A stretch of 64,000 nucleotides of DNA from Actinocorallia populi (GCF_002995495.1 NZ_PVZV01000006.1:62001-126000), one strand, 5' to 3'. Positions 50,171-58,761 are shown, counted from the stretch's first letter. A program made the numbers and translations. Notes: generated by a model from the sequence alone, not told the origin.

Positions 50171-51192
50171 CGCCGGCCTCCCCGGGCGGGGCAGAGGTCG
50201 AGGACGATCTGGCAGACGTCCGTGGGCAGCACGATGTCGGCCGAACCCATCAGGGTGTCGTGGGGCGCCTTCTCGCGCATGATCCCGCCGACCAGGCCGA
50301 AGAAGTCGGCCAGCCCGTCGACGAGCACCGGCAGGTTCTTCAGCTGGGCGTTCAGGACGGCCGCCGCACGGGTTCCGGCGTCCACGACATGGCGGGTGTT
50401 CTCCCGGTTGTCACGAAGGAAGGCGGTGACCTCGTCGCTCGCCTCGATCGCCTGGTCGAGCAGGGCGGTGTAGCGCTCGGGGCGGGTGCCCGCGGTCGCC
50501 AGCAGCGCATCGGCGTCCGCCGCGGTCGAGGCGAGGCTCTCTCCCCGGTCGCCGAAGGTCTCGGCGAGGTCTCCGGCGTCTTGGAGGAGACCGCGCGTGA
50601 CGTCGGTGCTCCCGGCCATGACGTCCAGGACCTCGGCCGAGTTGTCCACCGTGCGGCCGAGCTGCTCGCCCCTGCCGGACACGGCCTGGGAGAACGTGTC
50701 GAGCAGGGCGCCGAACTCGGCCGGGTCGAAGGCGTTCGCCAGTTCGTAGGCGGGGCGGGCGGTGTCGGCCGGGTCGATCGGCTCGACGGTCCTGGCGATG
50801 GACATGCCGTCGTCCAGGAAGGGGCCGATTCCCTCGCCTTCGCCGGGTTCGATGACGACGTCCTTGGGGCCGAAGACGGAGACCGCCTCCACGGTCGCCT
50901 CCGCGCTCACCGGGATCCTGACCCCGTCGTCGATGCGCAGCCCCACGACGGCGCGGCCGTCCGGGGCCAGGTCGACCGAGGTCACCCGGCCGACCTCGAC
51001 TCCGCGGATCTTGACCTCGGAATGGGTGTCCAGGCCCTGGCCGGCCTGGTCGAAAGCGGCCTTCAGCCGGTGGGAGCCCTCGTGTCCGGGAACCGCCGCG
51101 AGACCTGCGGCCAGCACGGCGCCGCTCATCAGCGCGATGCCCACCGCGGCGAAGAGCGCCCGGGTCGGGCGGGAGAGATGGTCCTGGTTCAT
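50167..51192 (-). CDS. mceA: Mce family protein, first subunit (MceA position)
   Basis: A 341-residue protein with an N-terminal anchor (ALFAAVGIALMSGAVLAAGL) and MCE domain HSEVKIRGVEVGRVTSVDLA, then long amphipathic helices. The C-terminus has CQIVLDLCPARGG. ATG 51192 overlaps the yrbEB stop by 4 bases. In this family the six Mce chains form a hexameric tunnel that passes lipids from the outer envelope to the YrbE permease. Confidence 0.87.
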   Translation of the reverse strand: MNQDHLSRPTRALFAAVGIALMSGAVLAAGLAAVPGHEGSHRLKAAFDQAGQGLDTHSEVKIRGVEVGRVTSVDLAPDGRAVVGLRIDDGVRIPVSAEATVEAVSVFGPKDVVIEPGEGEGIGPFLDDGMSIARTVEPIDPADTARPAYELANAFDPAEFGALLDTFSQAVSGRGEQLGRTVDNSAEVLDVMAGSTDVTRGLLQDAGDLAETFGDRGESLASTAADADALLATAGTRPERYTALLDQAIEASDEVTAFLRDNRENTRHVVDAGTRAAAVLNAQLKNLPVLVDGLADFFGLVGGIMREKAPHDTLMGSADIVLPTDVCQIVLDLCPARGGRR

Positions 51193-52031
51193 CCGGTCAA
51201 CCTCATCGTTCCGCCCTGGCCCCAGAAGACGAAGGACAGCGCGAGGTTCACCATCACGATCGCGACCATCGACTCGCGGATGGCACGGCCGGTCGCCAGG
51301 CCCACGCCGACCGGACCTCCGGTGGCGAAGTAGCCGCGGTATCCGTGGATGAGCATCACGATGACGGCGAACACAGCGATCTTGATGACGCTGTAGAGGA
51401 TGTCGCGGGTCGGCAGGAACAGGTGGAAGTAGTAGTCGTAGACGCCCTCGGACAGGCCGAAGAACCAGGTGGTGATGAACTCGGCCGCGAAGAACGTCCC
51501 GTACAGGGCGATGAGGTAGAGCGGGATCAGTGTGATGAGCACGGCCGCGATCCGGGTGCACACCAGATGGCTCAGGGAGTTGATCCCCATGACGTCCAGG
51601 GCGTCGATCTCCTCGGAGATGCGCATGGCCCCGATCTCGGCGGTGAACGCCGAGCCGACCTGCGCGACGAGCGCGATCGCGGCGATGACCGGGGACACCT
51701 CGCGCACGCTGGAGAAGCTGACGACCAGCCCGGTGAAGGACTCCACGCCCAGGCGCTGCAGGCCGGGGAAGCCCTGGAGGCCGACCTGCGCGCCGGTGGC
51801 CATGGACATGAACAGCATGACGAAGACCATGCCGCTGCCGACGACAACCGCGCCGACGCCGATGGACAGGTCGCTGACCTGCCGCAGGATCTGCGGGAAG
51901 TACTTGCGCCGCAGCACCAGGTCCAGCAGGAGGAAGGTGAGGACGCGCCCGACGAAGATCGGGAAGCGTAGCTTGAGGGAAGGCCTGGAGACCCTCCCCG
52001 CGAACACGCGCAGGGGATGGATGGCGACCAT
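51189..52031 (-). CDS. yrbEB: MlaE/YrbE-type lipid ABC permease (YrbEB position)
   Basis: A 280-residue integral membrane protein with the family signature AEIGAMRISEEIDALDVMGI and about five hydrophobic helices. Its ATG directly abuts the yrbEA stop. With YrbEA it forms the permease core powered by an MceG/Mkl-type ATPase, which is not encoded in this window. Confidence 0.9.
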   Translation of the reverse strand: MVAIHPLRVFAGRVSRPSLKLRFPIFVGRVLTFLLLDLVLRRKYFPQILRQVSDLSIGVGAVVVGSGMVFVMLFMSMATGAQVGLQGFPGLQRLGVESFTGLVVSFSSVREVSPVIAAIALVAQVGSAFTAEIGAMRISEEIDALDVMGINSLSHLVCTRIAAVLITLIPLYLIALYGTFFAAEFITTWFFGLSEGVYDYYFHLFLPTRDILYSVIKIAVFAVIVMLIHGYRGYFATGGPVGVGLATGRAIRESMVAIVMVNLALSFVFWGQGGTMRLTG

Positions 52032-52832
52032 TCAGATCCTCGGGGGGACGAGCACCAGATACAGCGTGGTGATGACGTAGTTGGCGGTGAAGATCAGCAG
52101 TGTCGCCACGACGACCGAGACGTTGACCGCGCGGCCGACGCCCGTCGGGCCCCGCTCGCAGGTCATGCCGATGTAGCAGGCGACGATCGCGGCGATCATG
52201 CCGAACAGCCCGGCCTTGAACAGGGTGACGAGCAGGTCGGTCGGCTGGAGCAGCAGCGTGGCGCCGTCGAAGTAGGCGCCCGGGCTCACGCCCTGCCGGA
52301 TGACGTTGAAGTAGAAGCCGCCCGCGACCCCGGCCAGGATGATCAGGGAGACCAGCAGGACGCCGACGAGCGCCCCCGCCCACAACCGGGGGGTGACCAG
52401 CCGGTGCACCGGGTTGATGCCCATGACCTCCAGCGCGTCCAGTTCCTCGCGGATGCGCCGGGCGCCCATGTCCGCGGCCATCGCCGAGCCGGCCGCGCCG
52501 GAGATGAGCAGCGCCGAGGCCAGCGGGGCGACCTCGCGCACCAGCCCGAAGACGACCGCGGAACCGGTCGCGGACTGCGCGCCGATCTGCCGGGAGATGT
52601 CGCCGACGTGCAGGGCGATGGTCGCGCCGAGCGGGAGCGCGACGAGGAACACCGGCCAGGCGGTGACCTTGGCGATGAACCAGCACTGCTCGACGAACTC
52701 GCGCCACCACTGCCGGACGTCCCAGCTGCGGCGCAGTCCTTCCAGCAGCGTGGCGAACAGCTCGCCCGTCCGTTCGAGCGCCTGATCGCCCAGAGTCAGG
52801 CCTCGGCTGATCACTCTGCCGGTCGTGGCCAT
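52032..52832 (-). CDS. yrbEA: MlaE/YrbE-type lipid ABC permease (YrbEA position)
   Basis: A 266-residue permease with an N-terminal amphipathic interface helix, the signature ADMGARRIREELDALEVMGI, and about five membrane segments ending VITTLYLVLVPPRI. GAGGAG precedes ATG 52832. It follows the PF10118 gene by 63 bp on the same strand, so the transporter genes are probably transcribed from the promoter at 56472-56500 together with four enzyme genes; an internal promoter in the 63-bp gap cannot be excluded. Confidence 0.9.
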   Translation of the reverse strand: MATTGRVISRGLTLGDQALERTGELFATLLEGLRRSWDVRQWWREFVEQCWFIAKVTAWPVFLVALPLGATIALHVGDISRQIGAQSATGSAVVFGLVREVAPLASALLISGAAGSAMAADMGARRIREELDALEVMGINPVHRLVTPRLWAGALVGVLLVSLIILAGVAGGFYFNVIRQGVSPGAYFDGATLLLQPTDLLVTLFKAGLFGMIAAIVACYIGMTCERGPTGVGRAVNVSVVVATLLIFTANYVITTLYLVLVPPRI

Positions 52833-52895
52833 GGTCTGCTCCTCGGCGAGGTCGTCGGGGGTACCTGGTGCCTGCGGGGCCTTCGGCCTGCGCCC

Positions 52896-53819
52896 TTACC
52901 GGTCAGGGGACGGAGGGCGGGTACGGGCGGCGGCCAGGGCGGCGGGGGAGGTGGCGAGGTAGTCCAGGGCCTTTCGGGTGGAGCATTCGGCGGAGGGGTG
53001 GTAGTCGCGGCGCAGGTAGGTGCGTGCGGCGGTGAGCATGAAGCGGTTGCTGGGGAAGATGCCCCGGCGGACGGCTCTGCGGTAGTCGCGGAGGCGGGGG
53101 CGGACGCCGTGGAGGGCGGGGTCCTTGGCGCACAGGTAGGCGGCGCCGACGTAGACGGCCAGGGGCATGGCGACGGCGCCGATGAAGAAGGCGATGAAGC
53201 GGCGCCAGTAGACGCCGCTCAGATGCTGGTAGACGTCGAAGGCGACGGAGCGGTGTTCGACCTCCTCGGCGCCGTGCCAGCGCAGCAGGTCCATCATGGT
53301 GGGGTCGGCGCCCGCCTCGTCGAGAGCGCGGGCGTCCAGGATCCACTGGCCCAGGACGGCGGTGTAGTGCTCGATCCCGGAGATGATGCCGATCCGGAAG
53401 TCCAGCCAGCGGCGGCGGGTGAAGACCGGCAGCGGCGGGCGGTCGCCGAGGAGGACGGTGAACATCCACTCGATCCTGCGGGTGAGGGGACGGGGATCGA
53501 GCCCCTGCTCGAGCATCTGGTGGTCGAGGACGCCCTGGTGGGAGTAGGCGTGCACGGCCTCCTGGCCCATGAAGCCCCTGACTTCTCTGCGTAGTTGCTC
53601 CTGGTCTTCGGCGATCAGCGGCAGCGCCTGCTTGTAGACGTGCACGAACCACCGTTCCCCGGCGGGCAGCAGCAGGTGCAGGGTGTTGATGAAGTGGGTG
53701 GCGACGGGCTCTCCCGGGATCCAGTGCAGCGGTGTGCGGGTCCAGTCGAACTTCACGCGCCGGGGAGTGATGTGCGGGTGCCGTTCGTCGAGCCGGACGG
53801 CGTCGGGAGATTCGCTCAT
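52896..53819 (-). CDS. Predicted metal-dependent hydrolase (PF10118, ferritin-like)
   Basis: A 307-residue protein. Probable metal-binding Glu/His residues appear in FMGQEAVHAYSHQGVLDHQM, SGIEHYTAVLGQW and LLRWHGAEEVEHRSVAFDVY, the four-helix di-iron-like pattern of PF10118. One hydrophobic hairpin (FIAFFIGAVAMPLAVYVGAA) suggests membrane attachment. The reaction of the family is unknown, although it is often annotated near lipid genes. ATG 53819 overlaps the SDR stop, tying it into the Mce operon. Confidence 0.82.
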   Translation of the reverse strand: MSESPDAVRLDERHPHITPRRVKFDWTRTPLHWIPGEPVATHFINTLHLLLPAGERWFVHVYKQALPLIAEDQEQLRREVRGFMGQEAVHAYSHQGVLDHQMLEQGLDPRPLTRRIEWMFTVLLGDRPPLPVFTRRRWLDFRIGIISGIEHYTAVLGQWILDARALDEAGADPTMMDLLRWHGAEEVEHRSVAFDVYQHLSGVYWRRFIAFFIGAVAMPLAVYVGAAYLCAKDPALHGVRPRLRDYRRAVRRGIFPSNRFMLTAARTYLRRDYHPSAECSTRKALDYLATSPAALAAARTRPPSPDR

Positions 53820-54667
53820 GAACTTCTCCGGGTGGCTTCGCTGTTCCATCTGGCGGTGGGGTCGATGCGGGCCATCAGCCGCATCGCTCCCGGGGACAGC
53901 CGGGAGAGGGCCTGGTTGATCCGTGCTTCCGCGGTCACAGGTGCGACCGCGGTGTTGCGGTCGACCGCGTGCAGGATCCTCTCGGCGACCTTCTCCGGCG
54001 GGTAGTTGCGCAGCGCGTACAGCCGGCTCGCGGCCCGGCGCGCCCGTTCCTGCGCGTCGGCGTCCAGTCCGGCGTACTCGGTGGAGCGGGAGATCCCGGT
54101 GTTGACGAACCCGGGGCAGATCGCGCTGACGCCTATGCGGTGCTCGGCCAGGTCGGCGCGCAGGCACTGGCTCAGCATCAGCACCGCCGCCTTGGTCGAC
54201 GCATAGGCGGCCATCGCCCGGTGGGGAGTGAACGCGGCGGCCGACGCGACGTTGACGAGGTGGCCGCCATGGCCCCGCTCGACCATCTGGCGCCCGAACA
54301 GCCGGCAGCCTCGAGCCACCCCGCCCAGATTGATCTGCACGATCCGCTCCCAGGCATCGGGCTCGGTTTCCAGCAGCGAGCCCGCCATCCCGATCCCCGC
54401 GTTGTTGACCACGACGTGGGGGACACCGGCTCTGTCCGCGACCTCGGCGGCGAAACCGGCCATCGAGTCCTCGTCCGCCACGTCCACGGCCAGTGAGAGA
54501 GTCCCGGGCGTCCTGGCCAGCCCGGCGGTGCGCTCCGCCGCCTCCTCATCGATGTCGGCAGCCACGATCCGGGCTCCGCGTGCGGCGAAGGCCAGCGCGG
54601 TGGCACGTCCGATGCCGCTTCCGGCACCGGTCACCACGACCAGCTTGCCCTTGTACGACTTGTTCAT
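53816..54667 (-). CDS. Short-chain dehydrogenase/reductase
   Basis: A 283-residue classical SDR: cofactor motif TGAGSGIGRATALAF, Asp in ADIDEEAAERT favouring NAD, NNAGIG, catalytic Ser in VNVASAAAF and YASTK. It resembles SDRs acting on hydrophobic alcohols. It is coupled by ATGA overlaps to the genes on both sides, the alpha/beta hydrolase and the PF10118 protein. Oxidation of a steroid or lipid alcohol is a reasonable but unproven role. Confidence 0.88.
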   Translation of the reverse strand: MNKSYKGKLVVVTGAGSGIGRATALAFAARGARIVAADIDEEAAERTAGLARTPGTLSLAVDVADEDSMAGFAAEVADRAGVPHVVVNNAGIGMAGSLLETEPDAWERIVQINLGGVARGCRLFGRQMVERGHGGHLVNVASAAAFTPHRAMAAYASTKAAVLMLSQCLRADLAEHRIGVSAICPGFVNTGISRSTEYAGLDADAQERARRAASRLYALRNYPPEKVAERILHAVDRNTAVAPVTAEARINQALSRLSPGAMRLMARIDPTARWNSEATRRSS

Positions 54668-55608
54668 GAGGCGGCCCTCGAGAGCTCGGAGACCCTCGCC
54701 TGCCGGAGCGCCGCGGATTCGGCGCCGCCCTCGACGTGGTCGACCAGTTCGGTGACCGCCGCGGCGACGGCCCGCGTCCGGGCGCGGATCGAACTCCAGT
54801 GCCCGGCGGCCAGCTCGCGTCGCCACAGGCGGCCGGTGTAGCGGGCCAGGTCCTTGGACTGCTCGGGTGAGACGAACAGGTCGCGGGTCGGGGCGATCAC
54901 CTGGACGGGTACGTCGGTGGTGACCGGACGGCCCGGCCGCAGGAAGCGGAGGCCGTTGGCCTTGTACAGCTTCATCCCGTGCAGCGCGTCCTGGGAGAAG
55001 GTGGGGGCGGGCCTGCGCCGGACGCCTTCCAGGCGCTCGATGAGCACGGGGAACAACCGGACGCCGCCCAACCGCCACACCAGCCCGCCGACCCCCGGGA
55101 TCGCGCCCGCCAGCAGGTACCAGGACCGGGCGAACTGCCCGAGGAGCTGCCGCAGGTGCCGGGGGGTGGGGCGGCGCAGCCGGTCGCGCACCCACTGGCC
55201 GAAGTGCTCGATGCACGGACCCGAGATCGAGGTGAACGAGGCGATGCGGCCGGGGAGCCGGCCCCCGGTGACGGCTCCCCAGCCCTGCACCGACCCCCAG
55301 TCGTGCCCGACCAGGTGCACCGGGCGGTCCGGGGAGACCGCGTCCGCCACGGCGCGCAGGTCGTCGGCGAGGTTCTCCATCACGTACGCCTTCGTCCGGC
55401 GTGGCCGGGACGAGCCGCCCGCACCGCGCACGTCGTAGGTCACCACGTGGAACTCCGCGGCCAGCAGCCCGGCCACCGGCTCCCAGACCTCCTGGGTGTC
55501 GGGGTAGCCGTGCACCAGGACGACCGTCGCCCGGCCTCCGGCGCCGTATTCGCGGACGGCGAGCCTGACCCCGTTCGCCTGGACCGTCCGGGTGGTGAAG
55601 TCACTCAT
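54664..55608 (-). CDS. Alpha/beta-fold hydrolase (epoxide hydrolase/esterase-like)
   Basis: A 314-residue hydrolase. The oxyanion region is VVLVHGYPDTQEVWEPVAGL and DVRGAGGSSRP, the nucleophile elbow is LVGHDWGSVQGW with Asp (not Ser) at the tip, and the C-terminal His is in AAGHWSSIR. An Asp nucleophile favours an epoxide hydrolase or dehalogenase type. ATG 55608 overlaps the upstream gene's stop by 8 bases. Confidence 0.87.
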   Translation of the reverse strand: MSDFTTRTVQANGVRLAVREYGAGGRATVVLVHGYPDTQEVWEPVAGLLAAEFHVVTYDVRGAGGSSRPRRTKAYVMENLADDLRAVADAVSPDRPVHLVGHDWGSVQGWGAVTGGRLPGRIASFTSISGPCIEHFGQWVRDRLRRPTPRHLRQLLGQFARSWYLLAGAIPGVGGLVWRLGGVRLFPVLIERLEGVRRRPAPTFSQDALHGMKLYKANGLRFLRPGRPVTTDVPVQVIAPTRDLFVSPEQSKDLARYTGRLWRRELAAGHWSSIRARTRAVAAAVTELVDHVEGGAESAALRQARVSELSRAAS

Positions 55609-56419
55609 GGCAGGCCTCCGCCCAGCGGCGGACGTGCGGGAGGTCGTCGTCGAGCCAGTACGCGTCGTCCTCGGTGACCACCAGCAGCTCCTCGAACTTG
55701 GCCCCCACGTCGCGGAGGCCGAGATGCGGCTCCACCGCCCACAGCCCGGGGGTCGGCGCGTGCCGCGACCGGCTGCCGCCGTTCCAGAGCGGGGAGCGCC
55801 CCGCCAGCCGCTCCTTGATCAGGTCTCGGCCGACGGTCTGCAGGGTCCGCGCTCCGAAGGCGCCGATGACGAGGTTGCGGGGGAGGCGGCTCTCCAGCCT
55901 GCCCACCTGGTGGCCGATGACCCTGCCGGGGTACTTGCGGTGGCGGTTCTCGTAGCCGTCGCGTTCGATCCGCCGGTCGACCTCGGCGTAGATGTCGGCG
56001 AAGGTGCGCCGTTCGCGGACCAGACCGACGATCAGCGTCCGGTAGGCGGCCAGGCCGGCCACCAGCTCTCTCCAGGCGGGGTTGTCGCCCAGGCAGCCCG
56101 AGTAGCCGATGTCGGCGGTGTAGCCGTCCACGATCGGCGCCGCGTCCAGGACGTAGGGCATGCCCTCGGCCAGCCTCCTGCCGGTGGGCAGGAACTGGTG
56201 CGGCAGCCGCACGCCGCGGAAGGCCGTCCGGTCGCCGAACCAGGCGAACGGGACGTGGAACCAGTCGTCGACGCCGTGGTCCACCAGCCGGCGGCGCATG
56301 CGCCGCGCCGCCTCCTTCTCCGTCACGCCCGGCTCGAGTCCGGCCGCGACCTCCTCGGCGCACCGGTAGGCCAGCGCCTGCACCTCCCGATGCCGTTCGA
56401 GATCGGCTTCCATCGCCAC
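55601..56419 (-). CDS. M24-family metallopeptidase-like protein, first gene of the Mce operon
   Basis: A 272-residue pita-bread-fold protein. Candidate dinuclear metal ligands are the two Asp in APIVDGYTADIGYSG, the His in RVIGHQVGRLE, and Glu in LWAVEPHLGL and KFEELLVVT, so the metal site looks intact. Members include aminopeptidases, creatinase and non-peptidase homologues. GTG 56419 has GGAGG at plus 56428-56432; ATG 56413 is an alternative. A consensus promoter lies about 50 bp upstream. Its role beside a lipid importer is unknown. Confidence 0.82.
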   Translation of the reverse strand: MAMEADLERHREVQALAYRCAEEVAAGLEPGVTEKEAARRMRRRLVDHGVDDWFHVPFAWFGDRTAFRGVRLPHQFLPTGRRLAEGMPYVLDAAPIVDGYTADIGYSGCLGDNPAWRELVAGLAAYRTLIVGLVRERRTFADIYAEVDRRIERDGYENRHRKYPGRVIGHQVGRLESRLPRNLVIGAFGARTLQTVGRDLIKERLAGRSPLWNGGSRSRHAPTPGLWAVEPHLGLRDVGAKFEELLVVTEDDAYWLDDDLPHVRRWAEACHE

Positions 56420-56471
56420 GCTCCACGCCTCCGGACGGTCCGTGCCCGCCGCTAATCGGATGAGGCGTCCA

Positions 56472-56500
56472 ATATGAGCCGGGGTTTGAACGAAAGTCAA
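56472..56500 (-). promoter_or_regulatory. Promoter of the enzyme-Mce operon
   Basis: On the minus strand, -35 TTGACT (plus 56495-56500) and -10 TCATAT (plus 56472-56477) are separated by 17 bases. The start would be near 56465, giving a leader of about 45 bases to GTG 56419. Confidence 0.55.
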
Positions 56501-56571
56501 GACCTCGCTCCGTAGGTGCGGCGCCACGGAGCGGAACACGCCATGGCCCGGCACGGACTGGAAAAGGTGTC

Positions 56572-56577
56572 TAATAT
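56572..56577 (+). promoter_or_regulatory. Possible -10 element of the divergent TetR gene
   Basis: TAATAT lies 52 bases before the TetR ATG in an otherwise GC-rich stretch. No recognisable -35 lies at the proper spacing, so the assignment is weak. Confidence 0.3.
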
Positions 56578-56628
56578 CGTGGGAGACCGCGTCTCGACCG
56601 AGGAACCGCGCAGGAAGACCGACCGCAC

Positions 56629-57267
56629 ATGACGACAGCGCCGCGGGCACGCAACGGCCGGAACGCCGGCGCCGCCAAGCCCACCGACCGCGGCGAGGCG
56701 CGCTCCGCGCTCCTGGCCGCGGCGAGCACGCTGTTCGGCGAACGCGCCTACGACCTGGTGTCCTGCGACGACATCGCCGCCGAAGCAGGCCTGTCCAAGG
56801 GGCTCATCTACTACTACTTCAACAGCAAGCGCGGCCTTTTCCTCGCCCTGATCAAGGACGCCGCGGAGTCGCTGAACTCCCTCGCCGAGGAGTACGGCGA
56901 CGTCTCACCCGCCGAACGCCTCATCCGCACCCTGGACGGCTACCTGTGGTGGGCCGACACCCACCGCTCGGCCTTCCACACCATCACCAGCGGCGGCATC
57001 GGCGTGGACACCGAGGTCGCCGCCGTCTACACCACGGTCCGCAGCCGGCTGCTGACCACCATGTCCCGAACACTCGTCGGCACCCCCGACCCGCCTCCGC
57101 TCCTGCGGATCGCGCTGGACGGCTGGCTGGCCTTCGTCGAAGGGATCACCGCCTCCTGGCTGCGCACCCCCGGCACCGGCCGGGCGGCCGTTCGCGACCT
57201 CGCGATCGACATCCTGGTGAGCACCCTGGCCGCTGCAGGCCACCCCATCCCCGCCGAGGAGAGCTGA
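56629..57267 (+). CDS. TetR-family regulator divergent from the Mce operon
   Basis: A 212-residue protein with a 20-residue basic lead and helix-turn-helix DDIAAEAGLSKGLIYYYFNS, then a ligand domain. AGGAAG lies just upstream of ATG 56629. Its divergence from the M24-to-Mce operon makes it the likely repressor of that operon, as TetR proteins (Mce3R, KstR) are for mycobacterial mce loci. No perfect operator palindrome was seen in the 209-bp gap. Confidence 0.87.
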   Translation: MTTAPRARNGRNAGAAKPTDRGEARSALLAAASTLFGERAYDLVSCDDIAAEAGLSKGLIYYYFNSKRGLFLALIKDAAESLNSLAEEYGDVSPAERLIRTLDGYLWWADTHRSAFHTITSGGIGVDTEVAAVYTTVRSRLLTTMSRTLVGTPDPPPLLRIALDGWLAFVEGITASWLRTPGTGRAAVRDLAIDILVSTLAAAGHPIPAEES

Positions 57268-57403
57268 ACGGCTCCGCAGCCGGACACCTCGGCAGACCGG
57301 GACGGCACTCTCCGCGCCACACGCCCGGCGGTCTTCGGGCGCGCGCCTTTTCGGGTGGGCGGTCCGCATGCGGTCGGATTTTTGAGTCCCAGGGGATCTT
57401 GCA

Positions 57404-57450
57404 CATGTGCCGCTCTCGGGTTGAAGGTGACACGTAATGCGCGGCACATG
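57404..57450 (+). promoter_or_regulatory. Large dyad in the leader of the secreted lipase-like gene
   Basis: CATGTGCCGC (57404-57413) is the exact inverse complement of GCGGCACATG (57441-57450), with a 27-base loop. It ends directly at the ribosome-binding site AGGAGA (57451-57456). The left arm also overlaps the palindrome GCACATGTGC (57401-57410). In RNA it would make a 10-bp stem abutting the Shine-Dalgarno; in DNA it could be an operator. Confidence 0.45.
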
Positions 57451-57465
57451 AGGAGAAAGTCGAAA

Positions 57466-58614
57466 ATGGGACAAGGGATATCGCATCGTGTGCTGGCCGC
57501 TCTGGCCGCCGCCGTGCTGGGCGCGGTCCTGCTGACCGCCGGTGGGGCGGCGGCGGACGACGGAGTGCGCTGGTTGTGCCGGCCGGGTCTGGCCGACGAC
57601 CCCTGCCGGGGCGGGCTCGCCACGACCGATGCCGCGAGCGGCGGCACGGTGGCCGGAGCGCCGGCCGGCGGCAAGAAGATCGACTGCTTCTACGTGTATC
57701 CGACGGTCTCCCAGGAGCTCACCCCGAACGCGAGCCTGAAGTCCACCGCGCAGCTCGTCGGGATCGCCCAGCACCAGGCCGCGCGCTTCTCCGACGTCTG
57801 CGACGTGTACGCCCCGGTGTACCGGCAGCGCACTCTCACGGCGCTGCTCACCGGAAACCTCTACAGCGACGCCCAGCGTGCCGAATTCGCGCGGATCGCC
57901 TACTCCGACGTCCTCCAGGCATGGAAGGCGTACCTGTCCACCTACAACAAGGGCAGGGGAGTCGTCCTCATCGGCCACTCCCAGGGCACGGGCATGCTGC
58001 GGCGTCTGGTGCGCGAGGAGATCGACCCAGAGCCGTCGGCGCGCGCCAGGCTCGTCTCGGCGATCCTGCTCGGCGGCAACGTCGTCGTCCGCAAGGGAAG
58101 CGACAGGGGCGGCGACTTCCAGAACATCCCGCTGTGCCGCGCCGAAAGCCAGACGGGCTGCGTCCTCGCCTGGGCGGCCTTCGGAAAGACGCCGCCGGAC
58201 AACGCGCGCTTCGGCAGGGTGCCGGAGTCGGCCACCGACGGCTCGCCCGCCGGGCCCGACTACGAGGCCGCATGCACCAACCCGACGTCCCTGGACACCG
58301 GCCGTCCCGGCACCGCGAGCACGATCCTGCGGTCCGAGCCGCTCGTCGGCCTCCTGGGCATCGCCTCGAAGATCACCTATGGGGGCGCGCCGCCCGCGGC
58401 CGCCACTCCCTGGCTGATCCCCGCCGACCGCTACACCGTCCAGTGCGTGCACGCCAACGGCGCACACGTCCTCCAGGTCACCCCGCAGGGCGACGCCCGA
58501 AAGCTGTACGCCTCCCCCACGCCCGACTGGGGCCTCCACCTTCTGGACGTCAACATCGTCCTGGGCGACCTCATCCGCATCGTGGAAGCCGAAACGGCCG
58601 CCTACACCTCCTGA
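57466..58614 (+). CDS. Secreted DUF3089-family lipase-like protein
   Basis: A 382-residue protein with a Sec signal peptide (MGQGISHRVLAALAAAVLGA, cleavage likely after GGAAA). It has an N-terminal CRPGLADDPCRG pair of cysteines, DCFYVYPTV, the nucleophile elbow VLIGHSQGTGMLRRL, and later Cys residues suggesting disulfides. DUF3089 proteins have an alpha/beta-hydrolase fold and are thought to be lipases or esterases. ATG 57466 has AGGAGA 9 bases upstream; ATG 57448 lies in the leader dyad and is less likely. A strong terminator follows, so it is monocistronic. Confidence 0.85.
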   Translation: MGQGISHRVLAALAAAVLGAVLLTAGGAAADDGVRWLCRPGLADDPCRGGLATTDAASGGTVAGAPAGGKKIDCFYVYPTVSQELTPNASLKSTAQLVGIAQHQAARFSDVCDVYAPVYRQRTLTALLTGNLYSDAQRAEFARIAYSDVLQAWKAYLSTYNKGRGVVLIGHSQGTGMLRRLVREEIDPEPSARARLVSAILLGGNVVVRKGSDRGGDFQNIPLCRAESQTGCVLAWAAFGKTPPDNARFGRVPESATDGSPAGPDYEAACTNPTSLDTGRPGTASTILRSEPLVGLLGIASKITYGGAPPAAATPWLIPADRYTVQCVHANGAHVLQVTPQGDARKLYASPTPDWGLHLLDVNIVLGDLIRIVEAETAAYTS

Positions 58615-58630
58615 TCACCGGCCTCGCCGG

Positions 58631-58664
58631 CCTCCGCCATCCTCCGAATGGAGGATGGCGGAGG
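58631..58664 (+). terminator. Strong hairpin after the DUF3089 gene
   Basis: CCTCCGCCATCCTCC (58631-58645) and GGAGGATGGCGGAGG (58650-58664) form a perfect 15-bp stem with a GAAT loop, 16 bases past the stop. Confidence 0.8.
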
Positions 58665-58761
58665 TCGTCCGTCCGCCGACGATCTGCGCACGGTCGCACG
58701 ATTCGGTGACCAGGGCCCTTCTCGCACACTCGGTGAGAACTCATCGAACCGAGGAGAGAAC

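Noticed and set aside
44769-52832. Numerous long plus-strand frames of Asp/Gly/Glu-rich composition opposite the Mce genes
   Set aside because: They are exact antisense shadows of overlapping minus-strand Mce/YrbE genes with strong family signatures.
31067-56573. The 13-mer GAAAAGGTGTCTA at 31067-31079 and again at 56561-56573, both in divergent promoter regions
   Set aside because: A 64-kb window has roughly 2 billion position pairs against 67 million possible 13-mers, so tens of chance matches are expected. Without a third copy or symmetry it is not evidence of shared regulation.
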